DNA of 64,000 nt from Halorubrum vacuolatum (GTDB lineage Archaea > Halobacteriota > Halobacteria > Halobacteriales > Haloferacaceae): positions 286,606 through 350,605 of the forward strand of contig NZ_FZNQ01000002.1 of the NCBI RefSeq assembly GCF_900188065.1. Direction: 5' to 3'. Position numbers and translations under genes: made by a program. Below the pieces are notes generated by a model, which worked only from the letters and a program-made list of their open reading frames with translations, had not been told where the DNA came from and ran no database searches. Positions 42,918 through 50,800 of this stretch are shown in pieces (within the stretch, counting starts at the first letter, position 1; the number at the start of each line of letters is the position of its first letter).

Positions 42918-44296
42918 CGAATCACCTCACGGTAGCGGTACGCGAGCTTTGCGGCGCCACGCCACCCGCCGACCGCCTCCAGCACGCGGTCACGGGCCGC
43001 CTCGGCGTGATGCTCTTTCGGCTCCCGGTCCATCCGGAAGTACTCCGCGCCGGCATCGGCCAGCGCGTGGGGCAGCTCCTCGAAGATGAGGTCGCGGTCG
43101 GCCTCGACGCGCTCCATCAACCAGCCGTACCGCTCCAAGTTCTTGACGACGAACGACGCCTCAAGTCGCTCCGGATACGATCGCAGCGCGGCCTCGTCGG
43201 TTCGCCCCCGCTGAGCGGCCGCCGCAATGGCCTCCCCGGCGAGATGGCCGCTCTCTATCGCCATGTTCGTCCCCTCGAGGTGGACACCGTTGTTCAACAC
43301 GAGACCGGCGGCGTCGCCGACGACGACCGCGCCGTCGTGGACGAGCTGTGGGACCGACTCGTGGCCGCCTTCGGGGATCGTCTTTGCGCCGTATTCGACG
43401 GTGCGTGCCCCCCGGACGAGGGGGGCGACCGCCGGATGCGACTTGAACGCGTTCAGCGTCTGCTCCGGTTTCGGCTGTCGGCCGCGGGCGTCCGCGAGAC
43501 GGTACGCCAATCCGACGCTTATCGTGTCCTCGTTCGTGTAGATGAAGCCGCCGCCGACGGCGCTGCCGACGGCACCCTCACCGAAGTAGTGATACGACGC
43601 GCCGGCGTCGTCCGAGAGCCGGAAGCGGTCGGGGATCGCGGTGTCGTTCTCGGGGAACTCGAGGACCTCCTTGACGCCGACGGCGATGTTCTCCGCGCGC
43701 TCGACGGATTTGAGATCGGCTCCCTCGCTCACGAGCGAGTTTCCGCCCTCCGCGAGGACCACGTAGTCCGCGGTGATCGCGCCGTCGGGTCGGTCGGTTT
43801 CGACGCCGCGGATTCGTTTGCCGCTGTCATCACGGAGCAGCCCGGTGACCGTCGTCTCGGTGACGAGGACGGCGCCGGCTTCGACGGCCTGCTCGGCGAA
43901 CCAGCGGTCGAACTCCCCGCGAAGAACGGTGTAGGAGTCGTTATGTGGCGGGTCGTGCCACTCGCCGGGACGGAGCGAAACGGCCGTCTCGTCCGTCTCC
44001 GAGAGCATACTGAACCGCTTCTCGGCGACGTATCGCTCGACGGGGGCGGCGGTCACGTCGACCAGCTCCCGCAGGGTCGGCGTGTACAGGACGCCGCCGA
44101 AGACGTTCTTCGCGCCCGGGTACCGTCCGCGCTCGATCACGAGCACGTCAAGCCCCTCGTTGGCCATGGTGACGGCCGCGGCGCTCCCGGCGAGGCCGGC
44201 ACCCACGACGATCGCATCGAACGCGTTGTCGTAGTCGGGGGACTCGGCCTCCCCGGTGGTCGGTTCCTCGCCGTTGACGCGTACATCGTCGCTCAT
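42914..44296 (-). CDS. fixC: FixC, ETF:quinone oxidoreductase-like flavoprotein
   Basis: The 460-residue protein has an N-terminal FAD-binding Rossmann motif (DAIVVGAGLAGSAAAVTMAN, ~29-48), an ERGRYPGAKN segment and a late GDAAGLVLNNGVHLEGTNMA motif. These are hallmarks of the ETF-QO/FixC family. It probably links FixAB flavin electrons to the menaquinone pool. It overlaps fixB upstream and fixX downstream by 4 bases each, so subunits are made in step. No membrane helix is evident; attachment would be peripheral. Confidence 0.94.
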   Translation of the reverse strand: MSDDVRVNGEEPTTGEAESPDYDNAFDAIVVGAGLAGSAAAVTMANEGLDVLVIERGRYPGAKNVFGGVLYTPTLRELVDVTAAPVERYVAEKRFSMLSETDETAVSLRPGEWHDPPHNDSYTVLRGEFDRWFAEQAVEAGAVLVTETTVTGLLRDDSGKRIRGVETDRPDGAITADYVVLAEGGNSLVSEGADLKSVERAENIAVGVKEVLEFPENDTAIPDRFRLSDDAGASYHYFGEGAVGSAVGGGFIYTNEDTISVGLAYRLADARGRQPKPEQTLNAFKSHPAVAPLVRGARTVEYGAKTIPEGGHESVPQLVHDGAVVVGDAAGLVLNNGVHLEGTNMAIESGHLAGEAIAAAAQRGRTDEAALRSYPERLEASFVVKNLERYGWLMERVEADRDLIFEELPHALADAGAEYFRMDREPKEHHAEAARDRVLEAVGGWRGAAKLAYRYREVIR

Positions 44297-45408
44297 TGGA
44301 ATACCTCCTCGGGATCGGCGGCCCCGGCGTCCGGGACCTCCTCGTCGCCCTCGAGGAGCGCCGTCAGTTGCGGCACGACCTCGAAGAGGTCGCCGACGAT
44401 CCCGTAGTCGGCGTGGTCGAATATCGGTGCGTTCGGGTCGTCGTTGATCGCGATAACCGTGCCGGCGTCGTTCATCCCTTCGACGTGTTGGATCGCCCCG
44501 GAGATGCCGAGCGCGACGTAGAGATCGGGTCTGACCGTCTTTCCGGTCTGTCCGACCTGTCTCGCGCCCTCGATCCAGCCCTCATCGACCGCCTTGCGGC
44601 TCGCCGCGAGGTCAGCGTCCAACGCCTCCGCGAGTTCGATCGCCGGCCCGAGGTCGCCTTCGACCCCGCCGCCGACGGCGACGAGCCGGTCCGCGTCAGT
44701 GACGTCGGCCCGTTCGGTCACGTCGCGGACGAGGACCTCCGAGATGGTGTCGACCTCGTCGATGAACACCTCCACGGGTTCGATGCGGTCGTTGTCCGCG
44801 ATGGAGTCATCGGTGGCGCGTAGCGTCGCGAGCTCGTCGGGGTCGGGGTCGGCAGCCTCGAAGACGCCCGCCCGAACCGTCGCCATCTGCGGGCGATGTT
44901 CCGGACAGACGATCGTCGCGAGGACGTTGCCGCCGAAGGCCGGCCGGCGGGCGAGCAGCTGTCCGTCCTCGTCGACATCGAGTTCGGTGACGTCGGCGGT
45001 GAGCCCGGCGTGGGCGGGGACTGCGACCCGACCGGCGAAGTCGCGGCCGGTGTGGGTGCCGCCGATGAGCACGATCGAGGGGTGTCGCCGTTCGACCATC
45101 TCCCGGAACTGCGTGCCGTACGGGTCCGCGCGGTACGGTTCGAAGACCGGATCGTCGGCAACGAGCACGCGGTCGGCACCGCGTGCGAGCGCCTCCGTTG
45201 CGACGTCCTCCAGGTCCTCGCCGATCGCGAGCGCGACGAGGTCCTCCCCGAGGTCGTCGGCGAGCCGTCGTCCCTCGGTCAACAGCTCCCAGGCGACCGG
45301 CATGACGTCGCCGGCGTGTTCCTCCAAGAACACCCAGACGTCGCTGGCGCGTTCGACCTCGTCGACTTCGGTTCCTTCCGCCGCCATCTCGTCGTCTTGT
45401 TGGGTCAT
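44293..45408 (-). CDS. fixB: FixB, electron transfer flavoprotein alpha subunit
   Basis: The 371-residue protein has the ETF-alpha N-terminal domain (VWVFLEEHAGDVMPVAWELL; IVLIGGTHTGRDFAGRVA) and the C-terminal FAD domain with VAVGGGVEGDLGPAIELAEA, RQVGQTGKTVRPDLYVALG and ISGAIQHVEGM. In FixAB the second flavin is on the FixA side and performs bifurcation. It follows fixA with a 4-base overlap. The residues around 200-235 form a longer than usual acidic segment. Confidence 0.95.
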   Translation of the reverse strand: MTQQDDEMAAEGTEVDEVERASDVWVFLEEHAGDVMPVAWELLTEGRRLADDLGEDLVALAIGEDLEDVATEALARGADRVLVADDPVFEPYRADPYGTQFREMVERRHPSIVLIGGTHTGRDFAGRVAVPAHAGLTADVTELDVDEDGQLLARRPAFGGNVLATIVCPEHRPQMATVRAGVFEAADPDPDELATLRATDDSIADNDRIEPVEVFIDEVDTISEVLVRDVTERADVTDADRLVAVGGGVEGDLGPAIELAEALDADLAASRKAVDEGWIEGARQVGQTGKTVRPDLYVALGISGAIQHVEGMNDAGTVIAINDDPNAPIFDHADYGIVGDLFEVVPQLTALLEGDEEVPDAGAADPEEVFQ

Positions 45409-46211
45409 CCGTCCACCTCCGCCGTCGCCGCGATCGGTTCAAGCAGGTCGGCGACGTCCTCGAGTATCTCGTTTTTCCGTTCGACCGGTTCGACCGTGTC
45501 CATCCCGCCGACCTGCGTCGGCGAGGCGTCCATGCCAACGTCGCCGGGATCGATCGAGAGGTCCTCGGCGGTGAGTTGATCCGGCTCGAAGTCGTTCTCG
45601 GCGAAGATCTTCCGATGTAACCCCGCGGGTCGGGCGTCGAACTCGCCATAGGCGACGGCCACGACGACGGGGAGATCCGCGGCAACTCGCTCATGACCGC
45701 CCTCGACGTCACGGCGTGCGGCCAATCGATTCTCCTCCGGAAGCGGCTCGACGTCCTCCACATAGGTGAGCTGGGCCCACCCGTTGTGGGCGGCGATCCC
45801 CGGCGGGACCTGCCCGGTCGAGGAGTCCGTCGTCTCCTCGCCGCAGACGACGACGTCCGCATTGAGGTGTTTCGCGGCCATCGCGAGCGCGTAGCTCGTC
45901 GGCCACGTATCGCTGCCGGCGAAGGCGCGATCGGTGACCAACGCCGCGTCATCACAGCCCATGGCGACGGCCTCCTCGAGCACCGCGGTCGCCGTCGGCG
46001 GCCCCATCGTGATGGCCGTGACGGTTCCGCCCACGGCGTCCCGAATGGAGAGCGCCGCCTCCAGTGCGTCCCGGTCGGGGCCGTTGAGCACGGCCGGGGC
46101 GTTCGCCCGGTCGAGCCGGCCGGTATCGGGATCGATCCTGACCTCGTCGGAGTCGGGGACCTGCTTGACCCCGACGACGACGGTCCATCCCTCGGCGTTC
46201 GGGGACGTCAT
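45405..46211 (-). CDS. fixA: FixA, electron transfer flavoprotein beta subunit
   Basis: The 268-residue protein begins with MTSPNAEGWTVVVGVKQVPD and has DSDEVRIDPDTGRLDRANAP, then GGTVTAITMGPPTATAVLEE and CGEETTDSSTGQVPPGIAAH, matching ETF-beta/FixA. The frame is open to 46370, but the ATG at 46211 overlaps the upstream gene's stop by 4 bases (ATGA) and matches the family start. It is the second gene of the five-gene operon. Confidence 0.94.
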   Translation of the reverse strand: MTSPNAEGWTVVVGVKQVPDSDEVRIDPDTGRLDRANAPAVLNGPDRDALEAALSIRDAVGGTVTAITMGPPTATAVLEEAVAMGCDDAALVTDRAFAGSDTWPTSYALAMAAKHLNADVVVCGEETTDSSTGQVPPGIAAHNGWAQLTYVEDVEPLPEENRLAARRDVEGGHERVAADLPVVVAVAYGEFDARPAGLHRKIFAENDFEPDQLTAEDLSIDPGDVGMDASPTQVGGMDTVEPVERKNEILEDVADLLEPIAATAEVDG

Positions 46212-46615
46212 CCCGACACCTCCGTCCCGTTTTCGATGAAGCCGATGGACGGACGGGACGTCCCCGGCAGCTCCGGTGTCTCCGGAATCGGCTGACAGGT
46301 GATGGATATCGCATCGACTCGCTCGGTCACCCGATCGACGAGACGCTGTCGCAGCCTCGAGGAACGACATTCCTCGGGCCCGACGGTGAGTTCGACGATC
46401 AGTCGGTTCGGCGCGGATCCCTCGACCTGCTCGTTATCGACCCGACGAACGTCGGGGTCGGCTATCCACCCAAGACACCACTCAAGCAGCCAATGGTCGT
46501 CCATCGGTGGATCGGGCTCGTGATAACGGATGACGTATCGGCAGCACTCACCCTCCGATACATCCGAGTCGTTCGTTCCGCCCTCCGGCGGCGGTTCGTC
46601 TCGGTTTCCCTCCAT
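46208..46615 (-). CDS. Unknown protein coupled to fixABCX (first gene of the operon)
   Basis: The 135-residue product is cytoplasmic-looking, acidic at the head and without membrane segments. A Cys pair (GECCRYVIRYHEPDPPMDDH), WLLEWCLGWI and a ferredoxin-like alpha/beta pattern (NRLIVELTVGPEEC, then RLRQRLVDRVTERVDAISIT) are visible. I do not recognise the family. Its stop overlaps the fixA start by 4 bases, so it is translated with the complex and is a candidate assembly or regulatory factor. The promoter is probably TATAAAAAAA (46667-46676, minus strand) with a ~25-base leader. The divergent bat-type regulator starts at 46849. Confidence 0.7.
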   Translation of the reverse strand: MEGNRDEPPPEGGTNDSDVSEGECCRYVIRYHEPDPPMDDHWLLEWCLGWIADPDVRRVDNEQVEGSAPNRLIVELTVGPEECRSSRLRQRLVDRVTERVDAISITCQPIPETPELPGTSRPSIGFIENGTEVSG

Positions 46616-46666
46616 ACATGTGAGATCGGTCCGAGCCCCCCTACCGGTTCATACAGATTATACAGC

Positions 46667-46676
46667 TTTTTTTATA
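46667..46676 (-). promoter_or_regulatory. TATA element of the fix operon
   Basis: On the minus strand TATAAAAAAA stands ~52-61 bases upstream of the first ATG (46615), giving a leader of about 25 bases. It is the only strong TATA-like sequence in the 233-base region between the operon and the divergent regulator gene. Confidence 0.55.
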
Positions 46677-46848
46677 CTGGGAGGTGCGGATGACGGCCTC
46701 CCACTTCCGAGTGCTACAGTAGCGATGACGAGTGCTGGAGTGCAGCCGCCGGCGGTCCCTCAGCGAGTGATCACAGCCTGCGTCGGGGGTTCTTAGCGAA
46801 TGAAAACATCCTCCGGGTACTAAACGTCAAGAACGGCGACGGTCACAT

Positions 46849-47625
46849 ATGATGTCGACGGACGCCATCGTCGGGACGGACGAGAGGGAGTCCCGGTCCG
46901 GGGGGGACGCGAGCCGGGGTGTAACGGAGGGGTCAGCTGACTCCAAAGAACCCTCGATGGACCGAACCGCCCGTCAGGAGCCGTTGCGTGCCGAGCTACG
47001 GGTTCGTCGCCGCGACCCGGCCGCGTGTCCACTCGTCGGCGACGAGGTGCGAACGGTCGACACACAGCGGCTATCGTGTCCCGACATGGGGTGTTCGACC
47101 GGAACCGAGACGGCGGACACGGTGGACGGACCGTTCGATTGTCGTGCGACGGTCGAGACCGATCGAGGCGTGGAGTTCCGCGGACGACGGACCGATGCCG
47201 GCTGTATCTGCCCGGTATTTCGGAGCCACGATTGTGTCCCGTCGATCGAGGGCGTCCGTCGCGACGAGTTCGTCGTGTCGCTCACGATCCCACATCGGGA
47301 ACAGCTGCCGGCGATCGTGGATGCCCTCCGGGACCGCGGCGCGACGGTGGAACTCAGGCGAATCGCCCGCATCGATGGGGAGGGCCCGACCGACCGGGTC
47401 ACGGTCGAAGTGGACAACATCACGGAGAAACAGCGGCAGGCACTTCGGGTTGCCGTCGAGGAGGGCTATTATCAACGGCCTCGTGGGGCTGATCTCGCCG
47501 ACATCGCGGAGCGGCTCGGTATCTCACGCTCGGCCGCTTCACAGCGCCTGACGGGCCTCGAAGCGACGCTGGTCGAGGCGGTGTACGATCACGATTCGAC
47601 GATCGGATCCCGGACGTACCGCTGA
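46849..47625 (+). CDS. Bat-type HTH transcriptional regulator
   Basis: The 258-residue protein ends with an HTH_10 domain: ITEKQRQALRVAVEEGYYQR, then GADLADIAERLGISRSAASQ, as in bacterioopsin activator (Bat) proteins. The central part (~95-185) is an alpha/beta sensor-like region with many Cys (LSCPDMGC; CICPVF; HDC), which may bind a metal or an iron-sulphur cluster. The first ~50 residues are charged and disordered. It is divergent from the fix operon across 233 bases, so it is a good candidate for its regulator; this is inference from position. Confidence 0.87.
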   Translation: MMSTDAIVGTDERESRSGGDASRGVTEGSADSKEPSMDRTARQEPLRAELRVRRRDPAACPLVGDEVRTVDTQRLSCPDMGCSTGTETADTVDGPFDCRATVETDRGVEFRGRRTDAGCICPVFRSHDCVPSIEGVRRDEFVVSLTIPHREQLPAIVDALRDRGATVELRRIARIDGEGPTDRVTVEVDNITEKQRQALRVAVEEGYYQRPRGADLADIAERLGISRSAASQRLTGLEATLVEAVYDHDSTIGSRTYR

Positions 47626-47749
47626 TCGGAGCGCAAGCGGCCCGTCCGCGGAGTGACGGATCGTCGGGTGCGGGCGGGACGGCCACGGTATTCCCAGTAC
47701 GTGAGAGCCCAACCCCGGCATTAAGCCGACCGCACGACCACTATCCTGT

Positions 47750-48397
47750 ATGAGCGCTCAAAGGGATCGATCGGACCGGACGACGACGGAGGGAAAGCGG
47801 TCCGAGTCGTCGGGGAGCGCCTGCGGCGGCTGGGATAGCGGCCGCTGTGTTGGAACCCCGGTGTGTCCCCCCCGATGCCCACGGTTTCTGGACAAGGAGG
47901 GACGTCGATGGACGCTTCGGCCCGCAGCCGAAAACGATCTGGAGGCCTTACTCGAGATGTATGACGCCTTCGGGCCCGCCGACCGAGCTCAGGGAGTTCC
48001 GCCGATCGGTGCGCGGCGTCAACGGGAATGGATCGAACTGTTGTTCGAGGAGGGATGGAACGTCGTCGCCGAAGCCGAGGACGGCCGCCTGCTCGGACAC
48101 GCGGTCTACACGCCGATGGACGTACCCGATCCGGAGTTGGCGGTGTTCGTCCATCCCGAGTACCGGGGACGGGGGCTGGGGACGGAGCTCTGCAGGCACG
48201 TGATCGCGACGGCCGCGGAGCGAGGTCGAGAGCGATTGGTGTTACACGTCGAGACACACAACCGGGCCGCCATCACGGTGTACCGTCGACTCGGGTTCGT
48301 CACCGAAGCCAGGGAGGTGGACCTTCGAATGGCGCTCGAACTGAACGAACCGATCGCGACCGACGTCCGGAGGCCACCCGCCGCACGCGAACGATAG
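47750..48397 (+). CDS. GNAT N-acetyltransferase with a Cys-rich N-terminal head
   Basis: The 215-residue protein has a GNAT fold from about residue 50: WTLRPAAENDLEALLEMYDA, then LAVFVHPEYRGRGLGTELCR (acetyl-CoA loop V-x-P-E-Y-R-G-x-G-x-G) and NRAAITVYRRLGFV. The first 45 residues are polar with a cluster of cysteines (SACGGWDSGRCVGTPVCPPR) that could bind zinc; most GNATs lack this. GGCATTAAGCCG (~47718-47729) lies ~21-32 bases before the ATG, so the head is probably translated. Acceptor substrate unknown. Confidence 0.87.
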   Translation: MSAQRDRSDRTTTEGKRSESSGSACGGWDSGRCVGTPVCPPRCPRFLDKEGRRWTLRPAAENDLEALLEMYDAFGPADRAQGVPPIGARRQREWIELLFEEGWNVVAEAEDGRLLGHAVYTPMDVPDPELAVFVHPEYRGRGLGTELCRHVIATAAERGRERLVLHVETHNRAAITVYRRLGFVTEAREVDLRMALELNEPIATDVRRPPAARER

Positions 48398-48503
48398 CGA
48401 CGATCGCGGCGGTTGTGATGGCGTTGCGGACGGGTGATCGACGGCCGACGATCGGGCGTGCGCGAGTTGCGGGTTTCAAGTACCGGCCCGGTGAAAGGAG
48501 GCC

Positions 48504-49988
48504 ATGCGATTCGACCGTTCAAGCGGCGTCTTCTGTCACGTCACGTCGCTGCCGGGGCCACACGGCATCGGCGACCTCGGCGGCGGAGCACACGAGTTCA
48601 TCGAGTTTCTCGGGCGCGCGGAGATCGATCACTGGCAGATCTGCCCGCTCGGGCCGACGACGGACGTGACCGGCAATTCGCCGTATCAGTCCCCCTCGGC
48701 GTTCGCTGGCAACCCGCTTTTGATCGACCTAACCGGCCTCGTCGAGGACGGCCTGTTGGACGAGAGCGATCTCGAACCGGTTCCGGATTTCTCACCCGAT
48801 CGGGTGGAGTACCCGGCCGTCCGTGAATTCAAAACGAGCCGGCTCCGAACCGCCTTCGAGCGGTTTGCAGCGGCCGAGGGTTCGTCGGCTGAATTCGAGA
48901 CGTTCAGGGAACGGGAGCCGTGGCTCGCGGACTACGCGCTCTTTCGGGCGCTTTCTACGGCCCGGCCGGAGGACACCTGGATCGACTGGCCGGAAGCGAT
49001 CCGGACGCGTGACCCGGATGCCCTCGCCAGTGCGCGCGAGGAGCACGCCGAGGAGATCCGATATCACGAGTTCCTTCAGTGGATCTTCGATCGGCAGTGG
49101 CGGGATCTCCGGGAGACGGCGGCCGAACACGGGGTCTCCATCGTCGGCGACGTACCAATCTACGTCTCGCTGGATTCGGCGGACGTGTGGGCGAACCCGG
49201 CAGCATTCGCGCTCGATGAGGGGAACCGCCCGACCGCAGTCGCCGGTGTGCCGCCGAACGCCGGCGACGACGGCCAGCGCTGGGGGAATCCGGTCTACGA
49301 CTGGGAGCGTCTCGCTGAGCGCGGATACGACTGGTGGATCGCGCGATTCCGGCGGTTGTTCGACCTCGCGGACGTCGCCCGCCTCGATCACTTCCTCGGC
49401 TTCATTCGCTACTGGGCGATCCCCGCGACGGCGACCTCGGCCGCGGACGGCGAATGGCGTGCGGGGCCCGGTCGGGAGCTGTTCGAACTCGTGGAGGCGG
49501 AGCTCGGCGACGCCCCGTTCATCGTCGAGGACCTCGGATTCGAGGAGCCGGAGATGGACGAACTCGCGTTCGAGTTCGGCTTCCCTGGAATGCGTGTTCC
49601 ACAGTACGCGGACTGGTGTGCGGCCGGCAACGAGTACCAACCCATGCACTACCCCGAGGGAGTCGTCGGATACACCTCGACGCACGATACGAACACCTGG
49701 GTCGGCTATTATCAGGGGCTCGACGCGGAACAGCGGGACTGTCTACAGTATAACCTCGGGGTGGACGGCGAAACCGCGATCGAGTGGGAGATCATCGACG
49801 CGGTCTGGGCGTCGGAGGCGATCATCGCCATGACGACGATGCAGGATCTGCTCGGGTTGGACGGCGGCGCTCGGTTCAACGAACCGGGCACGCTCGAGGG
49901 CAACTGGGAGTGGCGTGTACGACGGGAGGCGTTCTCGACGGAGCTTGCGGATCGGCTCGCCGATCTCGCGCTGTATCACATCCGCTGA
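48504..49988 (+). CDS. malQ: 4-alpha-glucanotransferase
   Basis: MalQ transfers alpha-1,4-glucan segments in maltodextrin metabolism. The 494-residue GH77 enzyme has SLPGPHGIGDLGGGAHEFIE at the start, VARLDHFLGFIRYWAIP (catalytic nucleophile Asp), PFIVEDLGF (acid/base Glu) and STHDTNTWVGYY (His-Asp). GGGTTTCAAGTACC (48472-48485) stands ~19-32 bases before the ATG. Its stop TGA (49986-49988) falls inside the first unit of a 30-bp tandem repeat. No other glycogen genes are nearby. Confidence 0.96.
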   Translation: MRFDRSSGVFCHVTSLPGPHGIGDLGGGAHEFIEFLGRAEIDHWQICPLGPTTDVTGNSPYQSPSAFAGNPLLIDLTGLVEDGLLDESDLEPVPDFSPDRVEYPAVREFKTSRLRTAFERFAAAEGSSAEFETFREREPWLADYALFRALSTARPEDTWIDWPEAIRTRDPDALASAREEHAEEIRYHEFLQWIFDRQWRDLRETAAEHGVSIVGDVPIYVSLDSADVWANPAAFALDEGNRPTAVAGVPPNAGDDGQRWGNPVYDWERLAERGYDWWIARFRRLFDLADVARLDHFLGFIRYWAIPATATSAADGEWRAGPGRELFELVEAELGDAPFIVEDLGFEEPEMDELAFEFGFPGMRVPQYADWCAAGNEYQPMHYPEGVVGYTSTHDTNTWVGYYQGLDAEQRDCLQYNLGVDGETAIEWEIIDAVWASEAIIAMTTMQDLLGLDGGARFNEPGTLEGNWEWRVRREAFSTELADRLADLALYHIR

Positions 49989-50050
49989 AGGCAGGCACGG
50001 ACGATGCTCCACCGCTGAAGGCAGGCGCGGACGATGCTCCACCGCTGAAG
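49982..50050. repeat. 30-bp tandem repeat, 2.3 copies, on the malQ stop codon
   Basis: Units at 49982-50011 and 50012-50041 differ by one base and a third begins at 50042 (CCGCTGAAG). Each carries CCGCTGAAGG, so TGA is renewed in every unit; the first is malQ's real stop. Confidence 0.9.
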
Positions 50051-50069
50051 CCACAGGGCGGGCGACGCC

Positions 50070-50276
50070 TCACGCCTGCGTGCGCCCGAGTAGCCAGTAG
50101 AGAATGAGCCCAAGGAAGGGCGCAAAGAAGACGACGAGCGCCCAGAGGACGGGAGAATGCGGGCTGTTGGTTTGCGCGTCGGAGTACACCCAGACGATGA
50201 TCCCGATGTAGAGGACCAACATGGCGAGACCGAAGAGGGCACCGATGCCGGCTGCAGCGAGGGGAACGAGGGCCAT
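50070..50276 (-). CDS. Small PLDc_N-like membrane protein
   Basis: A 68-residue protein with two hydrophobic helices (MALVPLAAAGIGALFGLAML, then VLYIGIIVWVYSDA; PVLWALVVFFAPFLGLILYW) joined by a short polar NSPHSP loop and ending LLGRTQA. The pattern AQTNSPHSPVLWALVVFFAP is that of the phospholipase-D-nuclease N-terminal membrane domain, found as stand-alone small proteins in haloarchaea. Function unknown. It converges with malQ, whose repeat array lies between the two stop codons. Confidence 0.82.
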   Translation of the reverse strand: MALVPLAAAGIGALFGLAMLVLYIGIIVWVYSDAQTNSPHSPVLWALVVFFAPFLGLILYWLLGRTQA

Positions 50277-50398
50277 GGAACGAAATTATTACATCGGCCG
50301 TATAGGTCTTCGGGTGGATAACCCCATCCGTTGGGTGATGGGACGGAGCGCGAACATGAAGGCGAAACAAACAGGGTTCGTGGTTGCTAATAACACGC

Positions 50399-50740
50399 AT
50401 GGCATCGACCGGAGCGTTCGGAATGCCATCGGATGCAGGTCCGCAACGAAGCGTCGTCGAGACCACCATCGGGGCGGTGCTGCTTCTCGTGGCGGGGCGA
50501 ATCGCGGGTGACCGCGGCGCGGGCTTCGTGGTTGGGGTGGCCATTGGCGTCATCCACCGCCATCTCATGCGCAACGGCGGTCGGGGCGGAGAGAAAACGA
50601 GACCGAATCCGCTTGTCCTCGCGCTCGCGTGGCTGCCGATCGTCGTTGCCACCGATCGGGCGGTCGGCGGGGCAGGGGGGCGGGTGGCGTTTTGTGCGGG
50701 GGTCGCGGTCGGATCGGCAGTCCGGAGACGGTTACGGTGA
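50399..50740 (+). CDS. Small membrane protein of unknown function
   Basis: The ~113-residue product has a polar head, a hydrophobic stretch (TIGAVLLLVAGRIAGDRGAG, then FVVGVAIGVI, ~22-55), a basic loop with HRHLMRNGGRGGEKTRPN and a second hydrophobic region (LVLALAWLPIVVA and VAFCAGVAVGSA), ending in RRRLR. The frame can start at 50384 or at the ATG at 50399. I do not recognise a family. GC content and codon use match the chromosome. Confidence 0.55.
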   Translation: MASTGAFGMPSDAGPQRSVVETTIGAVLLLVAGRIAGDRGAGFVVGVAIGVIHRHLMRNGGRGGEKTRPNPLVLALAWLPIVVATDRAVGGAGGRVAFCAGVAVGSAVRRRLR

Positions 50741-50800
50741 ACGCGACGTCACGTCGACCGTCGGCGGACCCTTTTTTTAATTCCGGGGCGGGATATCATC

